From JAITWN01 sp964388175 (GTDB lineage Bacteria > Pseudomonadota > Gammaproteobacteria > SZUA-140): DNA of 25,247 bases. A model generated the notes under the pieces. It searched no databases. It worked only from the letters and a program-made list of their open reading frames with translations, and was not told the DNA's origin. Shown here in pieces: positions 1 through 7,910 of this stretch; positions within the stretch are counted from its first letter, which is position 1; every line of letters starts with the position of its first letter. Made by a program: the position numbers and the translations under genes. The DNA lies in assembly GCA_964388175.1 (NCBI GenBank), contig CAYLYS010000037.1:1-25247 (forward strand). The letters are read 5' to 3'.

Positions 1-2438
1 AGGCGCTTACGCTGATCCAGCAGCGCAGTTTCGATGCCGTCCTGATGGACTGCAATATGCCTGAAATGGATGGTTTCCAGACCACCGCCCGCATTCGCTC
101 CCTGGGTAACGACAAGCGGCATATTCCGATCATCGCCATGACCGCCAATGTCCAGGAAGGTGATCTGGAAAGCTGTCTTGCCGCCGGCATGGACGACTAT
201 ATTTCCAAGCCGCTCAAGCTCTCGACCTTGCGCGACAAGCTGCGTGTATGGCTGGAGCGGCGCGCCTCCGGCATGCCTGTCAAGGCGTCGTCTTCGCACG
301 AAAAACCTGCCGCAGTATTCACCGCCGTCGATGTCGAACCGACACTGGACGAGGAGTTCGTCGATGAGCTGCGCGAAACGCTCGGCAAGGCCTTCACCCG
401 CCTGTTGTCGGTCTTCGTGGAGGATCTGCCGGCCTATCTCTGCTCCCTCTCCCAGGCCATCCGGGATGGCGAGACGGACCACGTTTCCCACATCGCCCAT
501 ACCATCAAGGGTAGCGCCGCCAACATCGGCGCCAGCCGTCTGGCGGAAATCTGCAAGCGGATGGAGATGGCGGGCATCAACGGCGACATCGACACCGCGC
601 GCGAACTGCACGATCCGGTGGGTGAGGAAGCCGAACGATTGATGAAACTGCTGAATCAGCAGTTCACGAATCCGATCGCGGACAAGAGCAATAACGAACC
701 GGGTTCTCACTCCTACATACTGGTGGTCGACGACGATCGTTCGACCCGCTTTGGTCTGCGCAATATTCTCGAAGAGGAAGGTTATACCGTGGTCGAAGCG
801 GACGACGGCACCCAGGCCATCGAGCTATGCAAACAGCGCCCTCCGGACCTCATTCTCATGGACGCGAAGATGCCGGTGATGGACGGCTTCACCGCCTGTC
901 AGTTCCTCAAGCAGCAGGAAAACTGCGCGCATATCCCGGTGCTGATCATCACCGGCCTGGAAGACGACGACTCCATCGAGCGCGCCTTCACCGTCGGCGC
1001 CACCGACTACATCGCCAAGCCCGTCAATTTCTCCGTGCTGCGCCGTCGCATCGCGCATCTGATGAAGGCCAGCCGCGCCGAGAAGAACATGAAGCACCTG
1101 GCCTATAACGACTCGCTGACCGGCCTGCCCAACCGGGTACGCTTCGCCAACCACCTGAATCACCTGCTGCAGGCCCGGCATGAAACCGGAGAGCCGCTGG
1201 CGGTCATGTTCATCGACGTCGACCGCTTCAAACTGGTCAACGACACGCTGGGTCACGATGCCGGCGACATGTTGCTCAAGATCGTCGCCGAGCGCATCTC
1301 CAACTGCGTACGCGAAAATGATCTGGTCGCGCGCCTCGGCGGCGATGAATTCACCATCGTGATCGACGGCGTCGGATCGCGTGAAGTGCTGACCGCCATC
1401 GCGCGCAAGATCTGCCAGTCCTTCGTCAAGCCGGTGGTATTCCTCGATCGTGAAATCTTCATCACGCTCAGCATCGGCATTTCCATATGCCCTGCCGACG
1501 CCGAGGATCTCGCCAGCCTGATGAAGCACGCCGATACGGCGATGTTCCATGCCAAGCGCTACCGCAACGATTTCCGTTTCTTCGAGAGCGGAATGGCGGC
1601 CGATATGTCGCTGCGTCTGGAGCTGGAGAACGATCTGCGCCGGGCAATCGAACGCAAGGAACTGATCGTTTACTACCAGCCTCAGGCCGATGCCGTCACC
1701 GGCGAGATCGCCGGCATGGAAGCGCTGGTACGCTGGAATCATCCGCAGCGCGGGCTGGTGCCGCCGATGAGTTTCATTCCGCTTGCCGAAGATATCGGCC
1801 TGATCGAAGCCATCGGCGAATTCGTGCTGCACGAGTCCTGCCGCCAGCTGCGGGTCTGGCTCGACCGCGGTTACGGCCCGCTGCAGCTTGCCGTCAACAT
1901 CTCCGGTCGTCAGCTTGAAAAGCGCGACATCATCCAGGTCGTTTCGGACGTGCTGATCGCCACCCAGATTCCTTCCGATCACCTCGAGCTGGAGATCACC
2001 GAGAGCGTCGTCATGGAGCACGCCGAGGACATGATCGAGGTGTTCCGCAAGTTCAAGGAGATGGGCCTGCACTTGGCGATCGACGACTTCGGTACCGGCT
2101 ACTCCTCGCTGGCCTATCTCAAGCGCTTCCCGGTCGATACGCTCAAGATCGACCAGTCCTTCGTGCGCGACATACCGGGAGACAGTGAGGACGTGGCCAT
2201 CGTCACCGGCGTCATCGCCATGGCCAAGGGGCTCGGTTTGAAGGTGGTGGCCGAAGGTGTGGAGAGCGACGTACAGCTCGAGTTCCTGCGCGAACGCGGC
2301 TGCAACTATATCCAGGGCTTCCATCTGAGCAAGCCGCTGCCGGCGGATGACTTCGAACGCCATTTTCTGGCGCCGGCCAAGCGCCGCAAGATGAACGGCG
2401 AGAATATCGCTGTGTTCAAGGCCAAGCAGTCTTCCTGA
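1..2438 (+). CDS. REC-HPt-REC-GGDEF-EAL signalling protein, 5' partial
   Basis: The reading frame is open to the left edge: codons from position 3 already encode the middle of a receiver domain, so the start lies outside the window. The order seen is receiver 1 (phospho-acceptor Asp at 48-50 in MDCNMPEMDG), an HPt domain (His at 498-500 in AHTIKGSAAN), receiver 2 (Asp at 861-863 in LMDAKMPVMDG), GGDEF (GGDEF at 1338-1352, preceded by an RxxD inhibitory-site motif, REND) and EAL (EAL at 1719-1727, with DDFGTGYSSL and VVAEGVE further on). All signature residues are present, so both diguanylate cyclase and c-di-GMP phosphodiesterase activity are possible. HPt and receiver 1 suggest a phosphorelay feeding c-di-GMP output. 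A sensor kinase domain upstream is an inference, because hybrid kinases commonly end in REC-HPt. The gene converges on the next one. Confidence 0.95.
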   Translation, partial: ALTLIQQRSFDAVLMDCNMPEMDGFQTTARIRSLGNDKRHIPIIAMTANVQEGDLESCLAAGMDDYISKPLKLSTLRDKLRVWLERRASGMPVKASSSHEKPAAVFTAVDVEPTLDEEFVDELRETLGKAFTRLLSVFVEDLPAYLCSLSQAIRDGETDHVSHIAHTIKGSAANIGASRLAEICKRMEMAGINGDIDTARELHDPVGEEAERLMKLLNQQFTNPIADKSNNEPGSHSYILVVDDDRSTRFGLRNILEEEGYTVVEADDGTQAIELCKQRPPDLILMDAKMPVMDGFTACQFLKQQENCAHIPVLIITGLEDDDSIERAFTVGATDYIAKPVNFSVLRRRIAHLMKASRAEKNMKHLAYNDSLTGLPNRVRFANHLNHLLQARHETGEPLAVMFIDVDRFKLVNDTLGHDAGDMLLKIVAERISNCVRENDLVARLGGDEFTIVIDGVGSREVLTAIARKICQSFVKPVVFLDREIFITLSIGISICPADAEDLASLMKHADTAMFHAKRYRNDFRFFESGMAADMSLRLELENDLRRAIERKELIVYYQPQADAVTGEIAGMEALVRWNHPQRGLVPPMSFIPLAEDIGLIEAIGEFVLHESCRQLRVWLDRGYGPLQLAVNISGRQLEKRDIIQVVSDVLIATQIPSDHLELEITESVVMEHAEDMIEVFRKFKEMGLHLAIDDFGTGYSSLAYLKRFPVDTLKIDQSFVRDIPGDSEDVAIVTGVIAMAKGLGLKVVAEGVESDVQLEFLRERGCNYIQGFHLSKPLPADDFERHFLAPAKRRKMNGENIAVFKAKQSS

Positions 2439-2482
2439 GCGCCCTGCCCCGCAGCCGGCGACACGGCGCGGCGGTCGCTCAG
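2435..2482. terminator. Inverted repeat spanning both convergent stop codons
   Basis: CTGAGCG at 2435-2441 is the exact reverse complement of CGCTCAG at 2476-2482. The repeat includes the TGA of the signalling gene on the plus strand and the TGA of the DUF3014 gene on the minus strand. The 34-base interior is very GC-rich and could fold further. There is no T-run on either side, so a bidirectional terminator role is only a guess from its position between convergent genes. Confidence 0.3.
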
Positions 2483-3327
2483 CGTACCAGTTGGTCGCGG
2501 ATTTCCCGCAGTTTGCGCTTCACCGCGCTGGCATTGTCCGGTCCCATGCGCAGCAGCAGCTTCTTTCCCGCCGACAAACCCTCGTAATTCGGATCGGCAT
2601 AGACATAGAAAACCGCGGGCTGTGCCAGCTCGATGCGTCCATCCGCCTCCGGGGCATCCAGCAGATGATCGATCACGGCGATGAGCCGGTCGTTGAAGAA
2701 ACCCTGGGGATAACCGAGTTCGCGGTAGGCTTCCTGGAACAAGGGATAGAAGTGCACATAGGCACGCGCCAGTTGCGCGCTGTCGAGGCTATCGAGCAGC
2801 GCGACATGACGGCCATAGCGGGCATAGTTGCGTTCGTCGAGCAGGATCTCGTCACCGCGGCGGGAAACGAGAAACCGGTCGGGCGGGAACACGGCCGGCA
2901 AGTGATTGAGCGGCACCGCCGGTCCCGGCAGGCTGTCCACGGTGACGACGATGCGGCGGATCAGGCTGCGCGGCACCAGCAGTTCGGCGAGCGCGGGGTT
3001 GCTGACCAGGTAATTGATCAGGGTGACGAGCGCTGCATCGCTGTCATCCAATGCCGGCAGGGACACCGGCAGATGCGCGGCCAGTGTTTCTGCCGGCGCC
3101 TCTGCCGCTGCACTCTGTTCCTCCGCCGGTTCAGGCGCCGGAATCGGATGACGCACCAGCGGTTCACGTTCGGGCGACTCGGGCAGGGATGCCACGGGGA
3201 CCGGCGTTTCCGTCTGCTGCGGTGCGGGCCGCAGATAGAACAAGGCGCCGGCAACCAGCAGCACCAGCAACACGATCCAGGGTGTCAAGGAACGCCGCGG
3301 GCGCGTGTCGTCCGTCTCGTCAATCAT
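2479..3327 (-). CDS. DUF3014 family membrane-anchored protein
   Basis: This 282-residue protein has a charged N-terminus (MIDETDDTRPRRS), a single membrane segment at about residues 16-36 (PWIVLLVLLVAGALFYL), a low-complexity Pro/Glu/Ala linker to about residue 85, and a C-terminal globular region. That region contains phrases I associate with DUF3014 (LPALDDSD, LVPRSLIRRIVVTVDSLPG, RYGRHVALLDSLD, YPLFQEAYRELGYP). The layout implies a periplasmic domain tethered to the inner membrane. Function is unknown. The ATG is preceded by GGAGG at a 9-base spacing, which supports this start. It lies 48 bases downstream of the macro-domain gene on the same strand and may be co-transcribed with it. The family name rests on memory of its conserved phrases. 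Confidence 0.85.
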   Translation of the reverse strand: MIDETDDTRPRRSLTPWIVLLVLLVAGALFYLRPAPQQTETPVPVASLPESPEREPLVRHPIPAPEPAEEQSAAAEAPAETLAAHLPVSLPALDDSDAALVTLINYLVSNPALAELLVPRSLIRRIVVTVDSLPGPAVPLNHLPAVFPPDRFLVSRRGDEILLDERNYARYGRHVALLDSLDSAQLARAYVHFYPLFQEAYRELGYPQGFFNDRLIAVIDHLLDAPEADGRIELAQPAVFYVYADPNYEGLSAGKKLLLRMGPDNASAVKRKLREIRDQLVR

Positions 3328-3375
3328 CGTCTGCCACCTCCGGTTTGACCGACCAGTTCGCTAAAGACCAGTGCG

Positions 3376-3942
3376 CTACAGGACCAGCTCTTTGTGGGCA
3401 CGGCGGTAAGCCTCGTGGATTTCATCGCCCAGACAGACCAGCAGGATGCGGTCGACCGTCGTGTCGCCGCGCAGGAAACGCAGCGACTCGGCGACCGCGA
3501 TGCGCGCCGCCTGCTCCGCCGGATAACCGAATATGCCGCAACTGATGGCGGGGAAAGCCACTGTGCGCAGCCGGTGGCTGACCGCCAGCGCCAGTGCGCT
3601 GCGATAGCAGGAAGCCAGGATTTCGGCTTCGCCGTGCTTGCCGCCGCGCCACACCGGGCCGACGGTGTGGATGACATGCCGTGCGGGCAAGGCATAGCCG
3701 GCGGTGATCCGCGCCTCTCCGGCGGCGCAGCCGCCGAGCGTGCGGCATTCTTCCTGCAACTGCGGACCCGCCGCCTGATGGATGGCGCCGTCCACACCGC
3801 CGCCGCCGAGCAGGGTTTCATTGGCGGCATTGACGATGGCATCCACGTGGATGCGCGTGATATCCCCTTCGACGATCGCCAAACGTTCCTCGGCGCCTTC
3901 ATCGACGCTGGGTCCAGGTTCGAACTCATCCAATGAAGGCAT
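3376..3942 (-). CDS. Macro domain protein, likely O-acetyl-ADP-ribose deacetylase
   Basis: From the ATG at 3942 this is a 188-residue, single macro-domain protein of the YmdB/MacroD type. Hallmarks are GDITRIHVDAIVNAANETLLGGGGVDGAIHQAAG near residues 27-60, the GEARITAGYALPARHVIHTVGPVW stretch, and the substrate-loop phrase AFPAISCGIFGYP. Family members remove ADP-ribose from acetyl or protein adducts. The open frame continues upstream to 4203, but that extension is composition-poor and runs into the divergent vWA gene. The ATG at 3942 has a GGGAGAG Shine-Dalgarno about 9 bases upstream and leaves the expected domain length, so I chose it. A Nudix hydrolase that may use ADP-ribose is encoded at 12.6 kb, but nothing links the two beyond shared chemistry. 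Confidence 0.93.
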   Translation of the reverse strand: MPSLDEFEPGPSVDEGAEERLAIVEGDITRIHVDAIVNAANETLLGGGGVDGAIHQAAGPQLQEECRTLGGCAAGEARITAGYALPARHVIHTVGPVWRGGKHGEAEILASCYRSALALAVSHRLRTVAFPAISCGIFGYPAEQAARIAVAESLRFLRGDTTVDRILLVCLGDEIHEAYRRAHKELVL

Positions 3943-4075
3943 ACGGCAACGCTCTCCCGATTTCCGATCCGACAGCCACGACAGGGGCAATGCGTTAGAA
4001 TATATGTCATGCTCAGTCCCTTGTATACCAAGTGCCGAAAACCGCATACGAGGTGCGGCAACAGCGGAACTCCTC
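3943..4075. promoter_or_regulatory. Divergent promoter region, macro and vWA genes
   Basis: These 133 bases separate two divergent genes and must hold promoters for both. The only AT-rich island is at 3995-4007 (TTAGAATATATGT). It offers TAGAAT at 3996-4001 as a plus-strand -10 and AATATA at 3999-4004 (TATATT on the minus strand) as a minus-strand -10. Neither has a convincing -35 hexamer at 16-18 bases. Confidence 0.35.
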
Positions 4076-4792
4076 ATGGACGAACGCGATAAATCCCTCA
4101 CCAGAAAGTCCTCACGCTCGGAGATCGACCGCTTCGTGCAACGGCTGGCCATGACGCCCTCGGCCGATCGGTCGGGGCGGCGCGGCCGGCTGATTTTCGC
4201 CATGGACGCGACGGCGAGCCGGCAGGCTGCCTGGGATCGCGCCAGTCATATCCAGGCGGAGATGTTCCAGGAAACGACGCGTCTCGGCGGCCTCGAAATC
4301 CAGCTGTGCTATTTCCGCGGCTTCCGTGAATTCAACGCTTCCGCCTGGACCGCCGATGCCGATGCCCTGCTCAAGCTCATGACCGCGGTCAGTTGCCAGG
4401 CCGGCCATACCCAGATCGAAACCCTGCTGCGACACGCCGCCGACGAAGCCGGCAGACGCAGCGTCGACGCGCTGGTCTACATCGGCGACAGCGTGGAAGA
4501 AGAGATCGACCGGCTCGCGCACCAGGCCGGGCGGCTTGCCCTGCTCGGCCTGCCCGCGTTCATCTTCCACGAAGGCGACGATCCCGTCGCCGCCCGCGCG
4601 CTGCGCGAGATTGCGCGCCTCAGCCGCGGCGCCTACTGCGCCTTCGATGCCGGCAGCCCGCAGCAGCTGCGCGATCTGCTCGGCGCTGTAGCGGTGTATG
4701 CCGCCGGCGGCCGCAAGGCGCTTGCCGCCTACGGCCAGCATCAACGCAGCGCCATCGTCCGCCAGCTCACGCATCAGCTCGACGGGAAATAG
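4076..4792 (+). CDS. von Willebrand factor A domain protein
   Basis: From ATG 4076 the product has 238 residues. The central fold looks like a vWA domain: a hydrophobic strand RLIFAMDATAS carries a DxTxS MIDAS-type metal site (Asp44, Thr46, Ser48), followed by amphipathic helices and a second strand DALVYIGDSVEEEIDRL. No signal peptide or membrane segment is visible, so it should be cytoplasmic. The frame is open upstream to 3782, but that part lies over the macro gene. I start at the ATG closest to the intergenic gap, although its Shine-Dalgarno is weak. The stop is only 2 nt from the J-domain start, which implies a two-gene operon. A role in a chaperone or metal-dependent assembly complex is an inference from the pairing. 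It is not obviously TerY. Confidence 0.85.
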   Translation: MDERDKSLTRKSSRSEIDRFVQRLAMTPSADRSGRRGRLIFAMDATASRQAAWDRASHIQAEMFQETTRLGGLEIQLCYFRGFREFNASAWTADADALLKLMTAVSCQAGHTQIETLLRHAADEAGRRSVDALVYIGDSVEEEIDRLAHQAGRLALLGLPAFIFHEGDDPVAARALREIARLSRGAYCAFDAGSPQQLRDLLGAVAVYAAGGRKALAAYGQHQRSAIVRQLTHQLDGK

Positions 4793-4794
4793 GC

Positions 4795-5535
4795 ATGCTG
4801 CTCAAACTGGCCGTGGGCCTCGCAGCGCTGCTGCTCCTCCTCGTCGCCCTGCGCTGGTTCACCCGCACACCCGCAGCCGACGTGGCGCGCGTGTTGCGCC
4901 GCAGCGCGCTTTACGGCGCCGCTGCGATCCTGCTGCTGCTCGCCGCCACCGGACGGCTGCATTGGCTCTACGCCGCGGCCGGCGCGCTGTTCGCCCTGCT
5001 GCCGCGGCTGATCTGGTACATCCCTCTGTTCGGTGGCCTGTACCGCCGCTACCGTGCGGCGCGCTCGGCCACGGCGGCCGCCAGCGGCGGCAACAGTTCG
5101 CAGGTGGAGGCGCGCTTCGTGCGCATGACGCTCGACCATGACAGCGGTGAAACCACGGGTATCGTGCTGGAAGGACGCTTTCGCGGCGCGCGCCTGCCTG
5201 AACTGTCGCTGGCGCAGCTGCTCGAACTGCTGCGCGAATGCCGCCTGCACGATGAGGATTCCGCACGCCTGCTCGAAGCCTACCTCGATCGTACGCAGGG
5301 TGATGCCTGGCGCAGCCAGGAACCGGCCGGCGACGCCACGCACACGGATGGCATGAGCGTCGAGGAAGCCTATCAGGTTCTGGGTCTGGAGCCCGGCGCC
5401 GCCGCGCAGGACGTCATCACCGCCCATCGCCGGCTGATGCAGAAACTGCACCCGGACCGCGGCGGCACCGGCTATCTCGCCGCCCGCGTCAATCAGGCCA
5501 AGGATCTGCTGCTCGAAGCGCTGCGCCGAAGCTGA
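4795..5535 (+). CDS. Membrane-anchored J-domain (DnaJ-like) protein
   Basis: The product has 246 residues. Hydrophobic segments at about residues 3-19, 40-52 and 57-79 anchor it in the membrane. A charged linker and a helical middle region follow, ending with a C-terminal J domain from about residue 187 (MSVEEAYQVLGLEPGA) with the diagnostic HPD at residues 219-221, followed by RGGTGYLAARVNQAKDLLLE. J domains stimulate Hsp70 ATPase, so this protein should recruit DnaK or a relative to a membrane site. The architecture recalls DjlA and Tim14/Pam18 proteins, with the J domain at the extreme C-terminus. The ATG follows the vWA stop by 2 nt, so translation is coupled. Its client is unknown. The longer upstream frame lies inside the vWA gene and was not used. 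Confidence 0.9.
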   Translation: MLLKLAVGLAALLLLLVALRWFTRTPAADVARVLRRSALYGAAAILLLLAATGRLHWLYAAAGALFALLPRLIWYIPLFGGLYRRYRAARSATAAASGGNSSQVEARFVRMTLDHDSGETTGIVLEGRFRGARLPELSLAQLLELLRECRLHDEDSARLLEAYLDRTQGDAWRSQEPAGDATHTDGMSVEEAYQVLGLEPGAAAQDVITAHRRLMQKLHPDRGGTGYLAARVNQAKDLLLEALRRS

Positions 5536-5588
5536 GAAGTCGCCAGAGAAGTTGTTACCAGAGAAGTCGTCAGAGTTGAAAATCACCA
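5534..5588 (+). repeat. Degenerate short tandem repeat after the J-domain gene
   Basis: Four imperfect head-to-tail units follow the stop codon: GAGAAGTCGCCA (5534-5545), GAGAAGTTGTTACCA (5546-5560), GAGAAGTCGTCA (5561-5572) and GAGTTGAAAATCACCA (5573-5588). Unit lengths of 12, 15, 12 and 16 suggest slippage. No function is evident. Confidence 0.6.
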
Positions 5589-5602
5589 GCATTGAAAGCT
5601 GG
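5586..5602 (-). terminator. Weak hairpin downstream of the histidine kinase gene
   Basis: CCAGC (5586-5590) and GCTGG (5598-5602) form a 5-bp stem with a 7-base loop. On the minus strand it is followed by TGATTTTC. The stem is short and the T-run poor, so this is a tentative terminator for the kinase gene, whose stop is at 5651. Confidence 0.25.
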
Positions 5603-5650
5603 GGCTGATCACCGTACGCCGCCCTGCTCGACGGGTGCCGGGACGTGCGC

Positions 5651-7000
5651 TCAAATCACGATGACGAATCTGGCGCCGCCGAGTGCGCTGTGCTCGATCG
5701 TCGCGGCGCCGTCGTAGACCGCGACGATGTCGCGCACCATGGCGAGTCCGATGCCGTGGCCGTCCTTGTCGTCGCCGCTGCGCGCGCCGCGCTCGAACAG
5801 ATGCGCCGCATCATTCCCCGCGACGCCGGGGCCGTCATCCTCCACGCTGATTTCCAGGCGCTGCGTTCCATCCTCGGCGCGCAGTCGGCGGAAATCGATC
5901 TCGACCCGCCGCCCGCACCACTTGTAGGCGTTGTCGAGCAGATTGCCGATCACCTCCATCAGATCGTCTTCATCGCCGTGAAAGCGCGCCGCACTTTCGC
6001 CGCTCACGACGCAGCGTACCCGCTTGTCGGCATAAACCTTGTCGAGCGCATCGCGGACCTTGCCGGCGACGAGGCGCGGATCGAGCGGCGCACCGAACAC
6101 CGTGCGTCCGCCGGTGGCGGCGCGGCGCAACTGGTAATCGACGATCTGCGACATGCGGCCGATCTGGGTCTGCACCACGCCGCTGAAAGCGCGCAGATCC
6201 TCACCGCTTTCGGCGGCGCCGCGCATGATGGCGAGCGGCGTTTTCAGGCTGTGGGCGAGATCGCCGAGCGCATGGCGGTAACGCTCGCGCTGGCTGCGCT
6301 CATTGTGCACCAGGGCATTGAGATTCGTGGCCAGGCCGCGCAGCTCGGACGGATAAGCGCCGTCCAGGCGCGCCTTGTCGCCTCGCTCGATGGCAAGCAG
6401 ATCGGCCGCTACCCGCCGCAGCGGTGCCAGCCCCCAGCGCAGCACGCTCCACTGCACTGCCAGGAGAATCAGGCCGAGCACCCCGAGCCAGGACCACAGC
6501 GTGCGGCGAAAACCGCTGAGCTGCGCGCGGAAAGCCGTCAGATCTTCGGCCACACTGACGGTGTAGACGCGTTCGTACGGCGCGCCGGCCTCCCAGGCGA
6601 TGCCGATACTGAAGGTGCCGAGCTCGCTGCCGGCAGGCAGGTGCGAGGTGCCGAAGCGCTGCGCCATGAGCGTGAGACCGCGCGGGAAATCGATCGTCTG
6701 CTCACCCAGAGAAGGCGAAGTCCAGACATACATGCCGTCGTTGCGCGCGATGCGTCCGTACAGGCCGGAGCCGGCGAGGAAGAAGCGCAGCTCGGACACC
6801 GGATAGGCCAGCTGCACGCCGCCCTCGGGCAACGCCTCCGCCGCCGCGATCAGCGTATAGGCATAGACCTGCAGGCGTTCACGCAGCGTGGCTTCGACGC
6901 TTTCCTGGTAGGCTTTTTCCAGCACGAAACCGGTGACGCCGAAAAAAGCGGCCATCAGCAGGCTCGCGATCAGCAGCAGCCGGGTGCCGAGCGAGCTCAT
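5651..7000 (-). CDS. PhoQ-like sensor histidine kinase
   Basis: This is a 449-residue membrane histidine kinase. It has an N-terminal membrane segment (about residues 7-28), a periplasmic sensor region of about 135 residues, a second membrane segment (about 168-187), a HAMP-like linker, and a phospho-acceptor motif DLAHSLKTPLAIM with His250. The ATP-binding domain has an N box (GNLLDNAYKW, Asn353 and Asn357), a G1 box DDGPG (388-392) and a G2 box HGIGLAM. The sensor region and DLAHSLKTPLA motif resemble PhoQ-type kinases, but the true signal cannot be read from sequence. Its ATG overlaps the response-regulator stop by 4 bases (ATGA, 6997-7000), so the two are translationally coupled. It should phosphorylate that regulator. 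Confidence 0.93.
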   Translation of the reverse strand: MSSLGTRLLLIASLLMAAFFGVTGFVLEKAYQESVEATLRERLQVYAYTLIAAAEALPEGGVQLAYPVSELRFFLAGSGLYGRIARNDGMYVWTSPSLGEQTIDFPRGLTLMAQRFGTSHLPAGSELGTFSIGIAWEAGAPYERVYTVSVAEDLTAFRAQLSGFRRTLWSWLGVLGLILLAVQWSVLRWGLAPLRRVAADLLAIERGDKARLDGAYPSELRGLATNLNALVHNERSQRERYRHALGDLAHSLKTPLAIMRGAAESGEDLRAFSGVVQTQIGRMSQIVDYQLRRAATGGRTVFGAPLDPRLVAGKVRDALDKVYADKRVRCVVSGESAARFHGDEDDLMEVIGNLLDNAYKWCGRRVEIDFRRLRAEDGTQRLEISVEDDGPGVAGNDAAHLFERGARSGDDKDGHGIGLAMVRDIVAVYDGAATIEHSALGGARFVIVI

Positions 7001-7680
7001 GGCAACCGTTCTCCCAGTGTGAAGCGATATCCCCTGCCGCGCACCGTCTCGATGGGATGATGGCGGTCGTCGGGGTCGAGCTTGCGCCGCAGACGGGCGA
7101 TGAGTACCTCGACGACATTGCTGTCGCGACTGAGATCTTCCTGGTAAAGATGCTCGGCAATCGCCTCCTTGGAAATCACTTCGCCGGCGCGCAGCATGAG
7201 CAGTTCGATCATGCGGTATTCATACGAAGTCAGCTCCACGGCTTGTCCGGCAACGGCAACCGCCTGGGCCGTGGTATCGAGCGTGATCGGGCCGCACACC
7301 AATTGCGGCTGGCTCCACCCTGCCCCGCGCCGCATCAGCGCGCGCAGGCGCGCGAGCAGTTCCTCGATGTGAAAAGGCTTGACCAGATAATCATCGGCGC
7401 CCGCCTCCAGCCCTTCGACCTTGTCCTGCCAGCGGTTGCGTGCGGTAAGAATGAGAATGGGGAAAGTTTTGTGCTCGACGCGCAGACGGCGGATCAGCTC
7501 CATGCCCGAGATGCCCGGCAGACCGAGATCGATGACGCCGACATCGAAGGGATATTCGCGCCCGAGGTGCAGGCCCACTTCACCGTCCTCGGCCGCTTCC
7601 GTCACCCAGCCGTTCTCGCGCAGACGATCGACCAGCTGGGTACGCAGCGCCGCTTCGTCTTCGACCACCAGAACACGCAT
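6997..7680 (-). CDS. PhoP-like OmpR-family response regulator
   Basis: The 227-residue product has an N-terminal receiver domain (acidic pocket VVEDE, phospho-acceptor Asp51 in VIDLGLPG, Thr79 in LTA, Lys101 in LVKPF). Its C-terminal OmpR-type winged-helix domain is recognisable from LTSYEYRMIELL, SNVVEVLIARLRRKLD and IETVRGRGYRF. The open frame extends upstream to 7779, but the MRVLVVEDE start at 7680 matches the family's usual N-terminus. It overlaps the kinase start by 4 bases. A GTTCAG-N5-GTTCAG site in front of the nearby cytochrome gene matches the site type bound by PhoP in Pseudomonas and supports the PhoP-like label. Whether the gene has its own promoter at 7681-7738 or is read through from the cytochrome gene is unclear. 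Confidence 0.93.
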   Translation of the reverse strand: MRVLVVEDEAALRTQLVDRLRENGWVTEAAEDGEVGLHLGREYPFDVGVIDLGLPGISGMELIRRLRVEHKTFPILILTARNRWQDKVEGLEAGADDYLVKPFHIEELLARLRALMRRGAGWSQPQLVCGPITLDTTAQAVAVAGQAVELTSYEYRMIELLMLRAGEVISKEAIAEHLYQEDLSRDSNVVEVLIARLRRKLDPDDRHHPIETVRGRGYRFTLGERLP

Positions 7681-7738
7681 GAGAACCGTCGACGTCCACT
7701 TGCATTCGAGGGTTTTGACGATAGCACAAAACCAACGG

Positions 7739-7770
7739 CGCGGGATGCGCCATGGCCGGCGCATCCCGCG
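7739..7770 (-). terminator. 13-bp hairpin between cytochrome and regulator genes
   Basis: CGCGGGATGCGCC (7739-7751) and GGCGCATCCCGCG (7758-7770) are perfect inverted repeats around the 6-base loop ATGGCC. On the minus strand the stem is followed after a few bases by the T-rich TTGGTTTTG. It may terminate or attenuate transcription coming from the cytochrome gene before the response-regulator gene. Confidence 0.6.
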
Positions 7771-7807
7771 TTCCTGCACGCCCTCCGTTCTTTATTCCAG
7801 CTTCATT

Positions 7808-7907
7808 NNNNNNNNNNNNNNNNNNNNNNNNNNNNNNNNNNNNNNNNNNNNNNNNNNNNNNNNNNNNNNNNNNNNNNNNNNNNNNNNNNNNNNNNNNNNN
7901 NNNNNNN
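7808..7907. other. Assembly gap, 100 N
   Basis: Exactly 100 undetermined bases, the usual placeholder for a scaffold gap of unknown size. The 8 bases before it (GCTTCATT, 7800-7807) are identical to the 8 bases after it (7908-7915), so the true gap may be tiny, or the flanks may simply overlap. Confidence 0.98.
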
Positions 7908-7910
7908 GCT

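Noticed and set aside
825..2363. 512-codon open frame on the minus strand opposite the signalling gene
   Set aside because: It is a shadow of the GGDEF-EAL coding strand in GC-rich DNA; its translation has no recognisable domain and the plus-strand frame is unambiguous.
5645..7060. 471-codon plus-strand open frame
   Set aside because: It mirrors the histidine kinase gene, which has all kinase motifs; the mirror shows none.
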